From Smithellaceae bacterium (lineage in GTDB: Bacteria; Desulfobacterota; Syntrophia; Syntrophales; Smithellaceae), in contig JAUYFM010000064.1 of NCBI GenBank assembly GCA_030690945.1, positions 155,072-193,726 on the forward strand: a stretch of DNA of 38,655 nt. Direction: 5' to 3'. The notes below the pieces were generated by a model. That model was given only the letters and a program-made list of their open reading frames with translations, was not told the origin of the DNA and ran no database searches. The position numbers and the translations under genes are program-made. Shown piece by piece: positions 30,403 through 38,655 of the stretch (positions are counted from its first letter, which is position 1; each line of letters begins with the position of its first letter).

Positions 30403-30504
30403 ATCAACCACCTCGCGAGCTCGCTGTCGAGGTATGAAATGAACGTCATTATATCGCATCAAGCTGCGGAGAATTAACGCTCGTCCCGCAACAGCGGGAT
30501 TAAA
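30403..30504 (-). repeat. Copy D of the ~102-bp structured repeat
   Basis: Inverted partner of copy C, bounding a 951-bp block (29554-30504). Its outer hairpin keeps the CCCGC/GCGGG stem with a different loop. Confidence 0.85.
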
Positions 30505-30559
30505 TATCCCCGCAACCGGATCATCGGCAAAAGCTTTTATCGGTAAAACAAAGGACAGC

Positions 30560-30587
30560 TTGACTTTACCCGGCGCTTTGGTATGAT
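30560..30587 (+). promoter_or_regulatory. Promoter of the adenylate cyclase gene
   Basis: TTGACT (30560-30565), 16-bp spacer, TATGAT (30582-30587), 24 bp before the ATG at 30612. Confidence 0.65.
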
Positions 30588-30611
30588 TTTCCAACAGGGG
30601 AAGCATGCCGT

Positions 30612-32876
30612 ATGAATCAAAAATTAAAAACACTTTTACAGATCACGCCGCTCAAAATAACAATCTTTGTGATTCTGGTTGCGCTGGCGCTGTTTTTGTC
30701 TGATTTTCAGTTTTTGCGGCTCGTGGAACTTAAAACGCTGGATCTGCGCATGGCGTCACGAGGCAAAATTGCACCTGGCGATGAAATAGTCATTGCCGCC
30801 ATCGATGAACAAAGCGTTTCTGAACTGGGCCGCTGGCCCTGGCCGCGTACAACAATTGCCCGTCTGGTGGATCAATTAAAAAAAGGAGGCGCCAAAGCGG
30901 TCGGCTTTGATATTGTTTTTTCCGAACCGGACGACAACACCAATCTGAAAACCATCAACGCACTGGCCGCCGAAATGAAAAAAAACGGCATTTCCGATTC
31001 AAATGTCATCAGTCTGCTTGCCAAGAAAAGAACCGCAGCCGACACGGATGCGATTTTGGCCGCATCCATTCATAAAGCCAAAAACATCACGTTAGGCTAC
31101 TTTTTTCATTTTCCACGCAAGGGGCATGAAAAAGACCTGGCGCATATTACGGCGCAGCGAATCGCCGATAATACCGCACGCATAGAAAATTCCCGTTATG
31201 CGATGATCAACTCCACCACAGACAAGCCCGATGATTCCTATCTGCCGCGCGCTTACGCACCAGAGGCCAACATTTCAAGTCTTGCCGACGCCGCGCAAAA
31301 CGGCGGCTATTTCAATATGATGCCGGACAGCGACGGCTCCTACCGCTGGTCGCCTCTGGTCATCGCTTTTGGAAACAATTATTATTCCTCGCTGGCCGTT
31401 TCACTGGTTCATGCCTATCTTGATTTTCCGGCTCTGTCCCTGAACCTGGAGCCTTATGGCGCAAAGAACATCGGCATCGGTGATATTCTTATTCCCACGA
31501 ATGAATCGGGGCAATTGTTGATCAACTATCGGGGCCCTCCCCGGACATTTCCCCACTATTCCGTTGCTGATATTTTAAAAAGCAGCCTTCCCCCGGAAAC
31601 CTTCACAAACAAGATCGTTCTCGTCGGCGCAACCGCCGTCGGCATCTATGACCTGCGCGTGACGCCTTTTTCATCCACTTATCCCGGCGTGGAAATTCAC
31701 GCCACCGTCATTGATAACATTTTGCACCAGAACTTCCTAACCCATTCCTCGTTCACACACTTTATGGATATTTGCACGATTATCTTTTTTGGACTGGCCG
31801 TCGGTCTTTTGATTCCCCGCCTGCGGCCGATCTCCGGGATGATCACCGCCTTTCTGATGGTTGCCGCGTTTGTCGCCGTCAATTTTTTTATTTTTTTCAG
31901 GTTCAATATCTGGCTGAACCTGGTTTATCCGTTTGTGACCATGGCGATGATCTATCTGGGCATCACGATTTATCATTATTTTAAGGAAGAACGGGAGAAG
32001 AAGAAAATCCGCGGCGCGTTTCAATACTATCTGACCGCCTCGGTCATTAACGAAATGCTCAAAAACCCGGCCAAGCTCAAACTCGGCGGCGACAAGAAAG
32101 ACTTAACCGTCTTATTTTCGGATATCCGCGGCTTTACCACCATTTCCGAAAAGCTGACGCCGGAAGCGCTGGTTGCGCTGCTCAACGAATATCTCACGGC
32201 CATGACCAATGAGGTGTTCCAGCACGACGGCCTGCTCGACAAATACATGGGCGACGCCATCATGGCCGTATTCGGCGCGCCTATTTCCCAACCGGATCAC
32301 GCCCACCGGGCCTGCCTCACCGCACTGGCGATGATGAAGGCGTTACGTCAGCTGCAGAAAAAATGGAAAGACGAAGGACGTCCTGTCTTTGACATCGGCA
32401 TCGGCATTAACACCGGCGACATGGTTGTGGGCAACATGGGCTCAGAGATGCGTTTTGACTATACAGTCATGGGAGACATGGTCAACCTCGGCTCGCGGCT
32501 GGAAGGCACCAACAAGGAATACGGCACCAACATTATCATCAGTGAGTTTACTTACGAAAAAGTGAAAGGCAGCATCTGCTGCCGCGAACTGGACGGGGTG
32601 CGCGTCAAAGGCAAAATCAAACCGGTCAAAATTTATGAACTGCTGGGTGAAAAGAAAGATGAAGCGAATTTTAAAGATCTGATTGATGCCTTTGCCAAAG
32701 GTTTGGCGCGCTACCGGGAAGGGAAATGGGATGAGGCCATTGCAGCATTCCAGTGCGTTTTGGACATCCGGCCCGGCGATTTCGTATCGACGATGTACAT
32801 GGAAAGGTGCAAAAATTTGAAGGAACACCCGCCGGCCGAGCCGTGGGACGGGGTGTTTGTGATGACGAAGAAATAA
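30612..32876 (+). CDS. CHASE2-domain class III adenylate cyclase
   Basis: 754 residues. After one N-terminal membrane helix (about 14-32) comes an extracytoplasmic CHASE2 sensor (about 35-395, with IDEQSVSELGRWPWPR and the end PGVEIHATVIDNIL), three membrane helices (about 405-465), a linker, and a class III cyclase domain (about 500-680). Catalytic features: metal Asp in FSDIRGFT and in KYMGDAIMAVFG, purine-site residues in LLDKYMGD and FDYTVMGDMVNLGSRLEG. Makes cAMP (or less likely cGMP) in response to a periplasmic signal. A TPR-like C-terminal stretch follows (YREGKWDEAIAAFQCVLDIR). No cAMP receptor gene is adjacent. Confidence 0.93.
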   Translation: MNQKLKTLLQITPLKITIFVILVALALFLSDFQFLRLVELKTLDLRMASRGKIAPGDEIVIAAIDEQSVSELGRWPWPRTTIARLVDQLKKGGAKAVGFDIVFSEPDDNTNLKTINALAAEMKKNGISDSNVISLLAKKRTAADTDAILAASIHKAKNITLGYFFHFPRKGHEKDLAHITAQRIADNTARIENSRYAMINSTTDKPDDSYLPRAYAPEANISSLADAAQNGGYFNMMPDSDGSYRWSPLVIAFGNNYYSSLAVSLVHAYLDFPALSLNLEPYGAKNIGIGDILIPTNESGQLLINYRGPPRTFPHYSVADILKSSLPPETFTNKIVLVGATAVGIYDLRVTPFSSTYPGVEIHATVIDNILHQNFLTHSSFTHFMDICTIIFFGLAVGLLIPRLRPISGMITAFLMVAAFVAVNFFIFFRFNIWLNLVYPFVTMAMIYLGITIYHYFKEEREKKKIRGAFQYYLTASVINEMLKNPAKLKLGGDKKDLTVLFSDIRGFTTISEKLTPEALVALLNEYLTAMTNEVFQHDGLLDKYMGDAIMAVFGAPISQPDHAHRACLTALAMMKALRQLQKKWKDEGRPVFDIGIGINTGDMVVGNMGSEMRFDYTVMGDMVNLGSRLEGTNKEYGTNIIISEFTYEKVKGSICCRELDGVRVKGKIKPVKIYELLGEKKDEANFKDLIDAFAKGLARYREGKWDEAIAAFQCVLDIRPGDFVSTMYMERCKNLKEHPPAEPWDGVFVMTKK

Positions 32877-32882
32877 CAGATC

Positions 32883-32910
32883 GTAGGGAACGGTCGCAAC
32901 CGTTCCCTAC
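32883..32910. repeat. Perfect 12-bp hairpin between the cyclase and racemase genes
   Basis: GTAGGGAACGGT (32883-32894) and ACCGTTCCCTAC (32899-32910) with loop CGCA. It looks like a dispersed intergenic repeat and could serve as a weak terminator; no T-run follows. Confidence 0.6.
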
Positions 32911-32942
32911 ATGGTTTGTAATAAAAGGAATTGAAATAAAAT

Positions 32943-34895
32943 ATGCCCCTGAAAAACGAGCAGAAATACCGCAGCTGGGTGGAAGTGGACCTGGACAATT
33001 TTAGCGCCAATCTCCGGGAAATTAAACGCCTGCTCGGCGACGCGGTTGATTTCATGCAAACCGTCAAGGCCGATGCTTACGGTCATGGTGCGATTGAAAT
33101 ATCCCATGCCGCTTTGCGCGCGGGCGCACGGATGCTGGGCGTAGCCAATGCCGACGAAGGCATTCAGCTGCGCGTGAGCGGCGTTGAGGCGCCCATTGTC
33201 ATTTTGGGACCTTCCACCTTGTCGGAAATACCCGACATGATCAAATACCACCTCACGCCGTCTGTTTCCGATGCGGGGTTCGCCCGCGCTCTCGAAAAAC
33301 AGTTGGCCCACGCCTCCCGGACATTATCCGTTCACGTGGAAGTCGACACCGGCATGGGACGCGGCGGCACCATGCACAGCGAAGCTATTGATTTGATCCG
33401 CCGCATTAAAACACTGCCCCATATCATATTGGAGGGCCTGTTCAGCCACTTTGCCGCAAGTGAACTGATGACGCCTTACAACGATGAGCAGTGGCGGTTG
33501 TTTTCCGGACTGCTTGCCGACTTGCAACGGTTAGGCATCGACATTCCCATCAAGCATATGGATAACAGCGGCGCGATCCTGAATTCCCCGGCGTTGAAAC
33601 TGGAAATGGCGCGTCCCGGCATCATGACATACGGCATTTATCCCTCGGAAGAAACCAAGCGTAACGCCACGCTGCTGCCGGTGATGTCTTTTAAAACGAC
33701 GATCGTTCTCGTCAAGGAATTCCCCGCAGGCTACGGCATCGGCTACAACAGAACCTATATCACCAAAGATAAAACCCGCGTGGCAACCATTCCGGTGGGT
33801 TACGGCGACGGCTACCCCTTTATCCTGTCTAACCTGGGCGAAGCGCTCATTCGCGGCCGGCGCGCGCCGGTCATCGGGCGGGTGTCCATGGATATGTGCA
33901 CACTGGACGTCACGCATATTCCCGACTGCGCAGTCGGAGATGAAGTGGTTTTACTGGGCAGACAGCACGACGAATACATCAGCGCCAATGAAATTGCCGC
34001 CAGGGCCAAAACCATCAGCTACGAGGTGCTTTGTGCGCTGGGCAAACGCGCACCGCGCGTCTTTTTGCAAAAAGGGAAAACCGATGCGGTGGAACCGAGA
34101 CTGCGCAGAATTTTTGTGCCCGGCGAAGAAAAATCCATCGCGCGCATCGACAGCATCATCCGGCATTGTCTGCAAACCCGAACCCGCGACGAGGGACTCG
34201 GCGACGCTATTTACTATGAAATGTTTGAAACCCTGTTTGGCAAGGAAGACCGCCAGCTCGAACTGCGCTCCAGTTTCCGCTACGATATTACTATTTCACA
34301 ACTGCCGGAAACTGCCGACCAGAAAAGGCGCGCGGACGCCTATTTCCAATTGCGCACCCATGTCGAATACAAGAAAACAATCCGCAGCGATATTTTCATG
34401 ATCGGTTGCGCCTCGGATAGCGCACAGCTGGCGGCACTCATTGAAGACGAGCATTGCGAATACCGCTGGATACTCGGCGGCGACGATCTGGTGATCGAAC
34501 GCGATTTTACCGTGGAGAAAATGCGCATCGACGGCGAAGACATTCCGATCATTGAAACCAAAAAGACCAATCGCGGTTATGAAGTCTGGTGCGGCAGCGA
34601 TCAGCTTAAACAAAAGATCAACAAGGAAGTGAAGATCGAAATCGAAATCCTCACCAAGAAAGCCAAGGGCAATAGGACGTTCCCCGTGTATCTGCTGTAT
34701 CCGACGCGCGGCCTCGAAATCAATTTTCACTATGAGCATGCCGGGCTCAAAAACGTCCGGGCGGAAAGCTTCTTTGCGGGCCGCCACCCTCAGGCCGCCA
34801 TACAGGCCAGCAAAGGCAAATCCATCAGCATTAAAATTTCCAACGAGGAATGGGTTTTCCCGACAAGTGGTGTCATTTTCATTTGGGATGTTTAG
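32943..34895 (+). CDS. alr: Alanine racemase with a long extra C-terminal domain
   Basis: 650 residues against about 370 for the family. Residues ~10-373 are a full alanine racemase: PLP lysine K42 in VKADAYGHG, catalytic Tyr Y268 in YGIGYNRTY, and M316-M318 region GRVSMDMCTLDV. From ~375 on there is an extra part I do not recognise. A linker (PRLRRIFVPGEEKSIARIDS) is followed by a mostly beta region with KAKGNRTFPVYLLYPTRGL and FHYEHAGLKNV, ending at WVFPTSGVIFIWDV. No membrane segment is seen. The reading frame is uninterrupted and codon use appears similar across the join. The enzyme should make D-Ala for peptidoglycan; the tail may regulate or localise it, or give a second activity. Confidence 0.93.
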   Translation: MPLKNEQKYRSWVEVDLDNFSANLREIKRLLGDAVDFMQTVKADAYGHGAIEISHAALRAGARMLGVANADEGIQLRVSGVEAPIVILGPSTLSEIPDMIKYHLTPSVSDAGFARALEKQLAHASRTLSVHVEVDTGMGRGGTMHSEAIDLIRRIKTLPHIILEGLFSHFAASELMTPYNDEQWRLFSGLLADLQRLGIDIPIKHMDNSGAILNSPALKLEMARPGIMTYGIYPSEETKRNATLLPVMSFKTTIVLVKEFPAGYGIGYNRTYITKDKTRVATIPVGYGDGYPFILSNLGEALIRGRRAPVIGRVSMDMCTLDVTHIPDCAVGDEVVLLGRQHDEYISANEIAARAKTISYEVLCALGKRAPRVFLQKGKTDAVEPRLRRIFVPGEEKSIARIDSIIRHCLQTRTRDEGLGDAIYYEMFETLFGKEDRQLELRSSFRYDITISQLPETADQKRRADAYFQLRTHVEYKKTIRSDIFMIGCASDSAQLAALIEDEHCEYRWILGGDDLVIERDFTVEKMRIDGEDIPIIETKKTNRGYEVWCGSDQLKQKINKEVKIEIEILTKKAKGNRTFPVYLLYPTRGLEINFHYEHAGLKNVRAESFFAGRHPQAAIQASKGKSISIKISNEEWVFPTSGVIFIWDV

Positions 34896-34901
34896 GATAG
34901 C

Positions 34902-35177
34902 AGGCTGAAGACTGAAGACCGAAGGCTGAAGGGCAGGGTTAAAACAAATAGTTCCATTCCTAATCAATAGGGGCATAAAGACAGGGGAAGCAATCTAACT
35001 TACCAAGACCAATAGTCTATTCCTTAAAAAACTCATTTTATCCCATAGGGATAATAGGTTTATAGAAATACATACCCAAAAACAATCTACGACCCCATCG
35101 GGGTCGTACGTATGTTGACACAATTAGCTATAGACGTGAAACCCCTTCGGGGTTTATAAACCTTACCTAAAAGGTTT
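34902..35177. repeat. Intergenic region with tandem-like GAAG repeats and four hairpins
   Basis: No gene between 34896 and 35307. It starts with CTGAAGACTGAAGACCGAAG-type low-complexity repeats (34902-34933). Four palindromes follow: TATCCC-ata-GGGATA (35039-35053), TACGACCCC...GGGGTCGTA (35088-35108), AAACCCC-ttc-GGGGTTT (35139-35155), and AAACCTT...AAGGTTT (35158-35177). These look like small dispersed repeats. Confidence 0.6.
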
Positions 35178-35193
35178 AAGCAAAGTGTTGATT

Positions 35194-35285
35194 TATACAT
35201 AGCGACATAAACAATTGCGCATGTTGATACTTTCTGCACGACGTCTTGCGCCGACTATGCGCAATAAATTAAGACGCTGTGTATA
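35194..35285. repeat. Nested inverted repeats before the amidohydrolase gene
   Basis: Outer arms TATACATAGCG (35194-35204) and CGCTGTGTATA (35275-35285) with one mismatch. Inner perfect arms ATTGCGCAT (35214-35222) and ATGCGCAAT (35257-35265). Either a MITE-like insertion or an RNA structure in the leader of the gene at 35308. Confidence 0.6.
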
Positions 35286-35307
35286 GAACTGGAATAAGGA
35301 GAAAAGC

Positions 35308-36249
35308 ATGATCATCGATTCGCATTATCACTACATGACGGCCATGAGTGAAAAAGGGGCCGCGGAGATGGTTCAATTAATCTTCCATGAGGCGAAAAAG
35401 ATGGGGATGAACCCGGATCATGAAACGCTGTTAAAAACCGCCGCGCAGACCTGGGGAGATCCCCTGGCGGACCGGCTCATCGGCAAGATGGACGAAGCGG
35501 GCATTGATGTCACCATCGCCATGAACGTGGACAACTCAAATTTTCCGCTCGTTACTCCCGAGAAAATACAAATGCAAAACCGGATGCTGGGGGAGGCGGT
35601 CCTCAGGCATCCCGGCCGGATTATCGGCCTTGCGGGCATTGACCCGAGACGACCGGAAGCAGCGGAGATGGCCAGAGTGTGTTTTGAGGAATATGGTCTG
35701 CGGGGCATTAAATACCACCCGGATCACGGTTTTGATCCAGCAGGCCCGGAATCGTACAAAGTTCTGGAAATTCTGGCCAGACATAAAGGAGTTCTTCTTA
35801 CCCACACCGGGCCGCTGATGCCCAAAGGGCGCTGCAAATTTGCCGAACCCCTGATGCTGGCCGATATCGCCGTGGACTTTCCGGAAATAAAAGTGATTGC
35901 CGCTCACCTGGGTGGGTATATCAACTGGCGGCCCTGGGCATCTCTGGCGGCCTTTCAAGCCAACATGTACGGGGACCTGGCGGTATGGGACACCCTGGCC
36001 TATAAAAATTACGACCTGTTCTGCCTTCAAATGCGCGAAGTCATTGACCTGGTCGGTCCCACAAAAATTCTATTCGGTTCAGATGCTCCAGTCCAGACGC
36101 TTCTGTATCCGATTAAAACAATGGTCCAGTTTATCCGGGACCTGCCTCAAAAAGCGCCGGCAGGTATCCATTTTACGGTCGAGGAAGTCAACCTGATACT
36201 CGGCGACAACGCTAAAGCGATTTTCGGCCTGGCAGACACTTCTTCCTAA
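35308..36249 (+). CDS. Amidohydrolase-family metal-dependent hydrolase
   Basis: 313 residues of the amidohydrolase 2 type. N-terminal metal motif DSHYHY (residues 4-9), a central THTGP, AAHLGGYINWRPW with the metal His, and the late Asp in LFGSDAPVQ. These suit a Zn-dependent hydrolase or decarboxylase of the ACMSD/resorcylate group. AAGGAG lies before the ATG. A nearby OYE-like reductase follows on the same strand, separated by a MITE-like element. Joint catabolism of a cyclic or aromatic compound is possible but not shown. Confidence 0.88.
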   Translation: MIIDSHYHYMTAMSEKGAAEMVQLIFHEAKKMGMNPDHETLLKTAAQTWGDPLADRLIGKMDEAGIDVTIAMNVDNSNFPLVTPEKIQMQNRMLGEAVLRHPGRIIGLAGIDPRRPEAAEMARVCFEEYGLRGIKYHPDHGFDPAGPESYKVLEILARHKGVLLTHTGPLMPKGRCKFAEPLMLADIAVDFPEIKVIAAHLGGYINWRPWASLAAFQANMYGDLAVWDTLAYKNYDLFCLQMREVIDLVGPTKILFGSDAPVQTLLYPIKTMVQFIRDLPQKAPAGIHFTVEEVNLILGDNAKAIFGLADTSS

Positions 36250-36384
36250 CAGACTGTGTCGTAATTATCACAATTGTCATTCCGAACGTATGTGAGGAAT
36301 CTTAATACTTTGAATTTATTAAAAACAAGATTTCTCGCTTTTCTTCGAAATGACATGAAAATGAATTGTGACACAGTCTGTAAG
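36247..36384. mobile_element. MITE-like element with 11-bp terminal inverted repeats and TAA flanks
   Basis: CAGACTGTGTC (36250-36260) and its reverse complement GACACAGTCTG (36370-36380), each flanked by TAA, which looks like a target duplication. The left TAA is the stop codon of the amidohydrolase gene. The interior has TGTCATTCCGAA and TTCGAAATGACA arms like those of the element at 11423-11532, so they are probably related. Confidence 0.7.
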
Positions 36385-36457
36385 TCAGGGGCACGCGGAT
36401 CCCAAGAGTCGCCCACCCGAAAAACTTCCCCGCCCCTGGCGGACGGGGATAACCTGA

Positions 36458-38392
36458 ATGAGATTTATCATGTTCACAAATATTTTTTCACCGATCCGTA
36501 TCGGTCAACTGGAAATTCCCAACAGGCTGGTCGTGCCGGCCATGGTCATGAACTTCTGCAATACCGACGGCACGGCGACAGAAAGATACACGGCTTATCA
36601 TGAAGCGAAAGCCAGGGGCGGCTGGGGTCTGATCATTACAGAAGATTATGCGGTATCCCCTACCGGCAAAGGATTCCCAAACATTCCGGGCCTCTGGAGC
36701 GACGACCAAATTGAGAGCCACGCAAAATTTACCAAAAGGATTCATGAAAGCGGCGGCCGGATTTTCGCCCAGATCTATCATGCCGGACGACAGACCTCCC
36801 AGTTTCTGATCGGCAGCCAACCGGTTGCGCCCTCGCCTTTGGCCTGCCCGATGATTCAGGAAATTCCCCGCGAGCTCACGCAAGATGACATTGCTGAGAT
36901 TGTCGAACAATTTGGTGATTGCGCGCGAAGGGTAAAGAAAGCGGGGTTTGACGGCATTGAAATCCACGGCGGTCACGGTTACCTGATTGCCCAGTTTATG
37001 TCGCTTTATTCAAATAAGCGAACCGACGAGTATGGAGGAAACTTACTGAACAGGATGCGTTTTCCCCTGGAAATTCTGGCCAACATCCGCGCCAAAGCCG
37101 GGAAAGACTTCCCCGTCATTTTCAGGATATCGGGAGACGAACTGGTTCCCGGAGGACGGAATATTGAAGATACGAAGGCCATCAGCCGCATGTTGGAAGA
37201 GGCTTCAGTTGATGCTATTCACATTTCCGCCGGCACGTATGGCAGCTTTTACGGCATAGCACCGCCTGCCGCCATCAGCCACGGCTGGATTACCGATTAT
37301 GCCCGTGAGGTAAAAGGCGTTGTTCAAATTCCGGTCATCACGGTCGGAAGGATCAATGATCCCTATCTTGCCGAAGAAATTCTGGCCTCCGGCAAGGCCG
37401 ATTTGGTGGCCATGGGTAGGGCTTCGCTTGCTGATCCCGAATTTCCCAACAAAACCGCGAGAGGTCATATTGCTAATATCAATTCCTGCATCGGTTGCCT
37501 GCAGGGCTGCATCGGCAGAATATCGCTCTACCAGCCCGCCACCTGCATGGTCAATCCCACCCTGGGAAAAGAAGTGGAGCTTCAGATCCGGCCGGCAGAT
37601 CTTCGCAAGAAGGTTTTCATTGCGGGGGGAGGACCCGCCGGAATGGAAGCCGCCATGGTTGCAGCCATTCGAGGACATGAGGTTCATCTTTTTGAAAAGT
37701 CCGAAAAGCTTGGCGGGCAATTCTATACCGCCGCCATCCCGCCGCACAAAGGCGAAATAGCAGGATTTATCATCTGGCAGAAAAAGCAACTGGCGGATCA
37801 CCATGTTTCCATCCATCTTCAGACGGAGCTTACGGAGAGCATCATCAGCGAGCAGAAACCGGATGTTGTTGTGATCGCCACCGGAAGCAAGCCACTCACT
37901 ATGGCCCTATCCTGTCCCCCGAAGGTCAATATCGTGAATGCCCAGGATGTTCTGGAAGGAAAAGCCAATGCCAAAGGCCGTGTCGCCGTCATCGGCGGAG
38001 GGATGATCGGCACAGAAACCGCCAACCATCTGGCTCATCACGGTAAAAATGTGACGATTGTGGAGATGCTGCCCGAGATCGCAAAAGACGTAACGCTCTC
38101 GGCCCGAGAGTTTTTGTTCAAGGACCTGGCGGCGAAAAACGTTCGGATTTACTTAAGCGCCAGGGTCAAAGAGCTTCGACCCGACGGCCTGATCATTGAA
38201 AAAGACGGCCGCGAAGAAAACATCGGTTCTTATGATACGATTGTTCTGGCTATGGGGGTAGAGCCTTGCAACGAACTTTCCGGAATACTGGCGGGAAAAG
38301 TTCCAGAGCTCTTCAGCATCGGAGACGCCGTAAAAATCCGCAAAGCCCTGGATGCCATTGCAGAAGGGTATGCGACAGGTTTGAGAATATAA
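36458..38392 (+). CDS. NADH:flavin oxidoreductase / 2,4-dienoyl-CoA reductase-like Fe-S flavoprotein
   Basis: 644 residues. An N-terminal OYE-type FMN barrel (about 5-350; FSPIRIGQLEIPNRLVVPAM, IHGGHGYLIAQFMSLYSNKR) is followed by a 4Fe-4S cluster motif CIGCLQGC...C (about 347-365) and a C-terminal FAD/NAD(P) part with GGGPAGMEAA and a second Rossmann motif VAVIGGGMIGTETA. This matches trimethylamine dehydrogenase and bacterial 2,4-dienoyl-CoA reductase (FadH). It probably reduces an enoate, with electrons from NAD(P)H through FAD, Fe-S and FMN. A start at 36470 (MFTNIFSPIRIG) is equally possible and closer to the family's N-terminus. Confidence 0.92.
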   Translation: MRFIMFTNIFSPIRIGQLEIPNRLVVPAMVMNFCNTDGTATERYTAYHEAKARGGWGLIITEDYAVSPTGKGFPNIPGLWSDDQIESHAKFTKRIHESGGRIFAQIYHAGRQTSQFLIGSQPVAPSPLACPMIQEIPRELTQDDIAEIVEQFGDCARRVKKAGFDGIEIHGGHGYLIAQFMSLYSNKRTDEYGGNLLNRMRFPLEILANIRAKAGKDFPVIFRISGDELVPGGRNIEDTKAISRMLEEASVDAIHISAGTYGSFYGIAPPAAISHGWITDYAREVKGVVQIPVITVGRINDPYLAEEILASGKADLVAMGRASLADPEFPNKTARGHIANINSCIGCLQGCIGRISLYQPATCMVNPTLGKEVELQIRPADLRKKVFIAGGGPAGMEAAMVAAIRGHEVHLFEKSEKLGGQFYTAAIPPHKGEIAGFIIWQKKQLADHHVSIHLQTELTESIISEQKPDVVVIATGSKPLTMALSCPPKVNIVNAQDVLEGKANAKGRVAVIGGGMIGTETANHLAHHGKNVTIVEMLPEIAKDVTLSAREFLFKDLAAKNVRIYLSARVKELRPDGLIIEKDGREENIGSYDTIVLAMGVEPCNELSGILAGKVPELFSIGDAVKIRKALDAIAEGYATGLRI

Positions 38393-38655
38393 AAAAGGCT
38401 GATGGTGAAAACCTGAAGGACAAAGGAGCAGCGGCACAGAGGCGCAAAGAAGAGCGCGGGGCGTTATTCCATTTCTAATTCAATAATGATAATCACTACT
38501 GTCCGGATTAATCTGTGAATAAGTTCAACTGGTTACTGTTTTTATCCATGTCTCTTATGTAATCATAAAATGTAAGTAGCTGAAACATGGATGCTCTTTC
38601 AAATAGCGAGATACTCAAAACCTGTAAAATTGTGTAGAGACTTTCCTGGAGATTC
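38393..38655. other. Right-edge region without a recognised gene
   Basis: 263 bp after the flavoprotein gene, AT-rich from 38460 on. I see no complete gene, RNA gene or clear terminator. A GGAG at 38648-38651 may be the ribosome site of a gene starting beyond the window. Confidence 0.5.

Noticed and set aside
29952-30437. 161-residue plus-strand ORF rich in Phe, Ala and Gly
   Set aside because: It is the opposite-strand shadow of the Lys/Ala-rich tail of the desulforedoxin-H1 gene.

Overview
The window looks like a chromosomal segment of an anaerobic, deltaproteobacterium-like organism (Desulfobacterota, perhaps a Syntrophales relative). This is inferred from the gene content: a laterally mobile N-type F-ATPase operon, a CHASE2 adenylate cyclase, a desulforedoxin-like protein, acyl-CoA enzymes, an old-yellow-enzyme Fe-S flavoprotein, and many small hairpin repeats. 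No rRNA or tRNA gene was recognised. Genes are densely packed in operons on both strands.

Layout. (1) 1-5676, minus strand: a tripartite RND efflux operon with two tandem TolC-type genes, a lipoprotein adaptor and an RND pump that runs off the left edge. (2) 5925-9864, minus: a sulfur operon of Rrf2/IscR-like regulator, tRNA 2-thiouridylase MnmA, O-acetylhomoserine sulfhydrylase and cysteine synthase. (3) 10188-11426, plus: a membrane PAS histidine-kinase-like protein whose phospho-acceptor His is replaced by Lys. (4) 11529-19444, minus: a full N-ATPase operon (atpD-C-Q-R-B-E-F-A-G) followed by a cytidylate-kinase-like protein and a short helical protein. (5) 20105-23510, plus: prmC-murA-hisD. 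(6) 23728-27393, plus: an AT-richer accessory island. It encodes a protein joining an RNA polymerase alpha-CTD-like domain, a sigma region 4-like helix-turn-helix and a HARE-like winged helix, then an HNH nuclease, then a radical-SAM-like gene missing its 5' part. (7) 27764-29359, minus: an enoyl-CoA isomerase-like protein and an SDR oxidoreductase. (8) 29401-30504: small genes, including a desulforedoxin-like domain with a histone H1-like lysine tail. (9) 30612-34895, plus: a CHASE2 adenylate cyclase and an alanine racemase carrying an extra C-terminal domain of about 275 residues. (10) 35308-38392, plus: an amidohydrolase and a 2,4-dienoyl-CoA reductase-like flavoprotein.

The best candidates for something undescribed are: the alpha-CTD/sigma4/HARE plus HNH pair, which looks like a two-gene DNA-recognition and nuclease system; a ~102-bp structured repeat in four copies arranged as two inverted pairs, each enclosing short ORFs; the desulforedoxin-H1 fusion; and the alanine racemase fusion. 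Functional statements are from reading the sequence and remembered family features. No searches were run.
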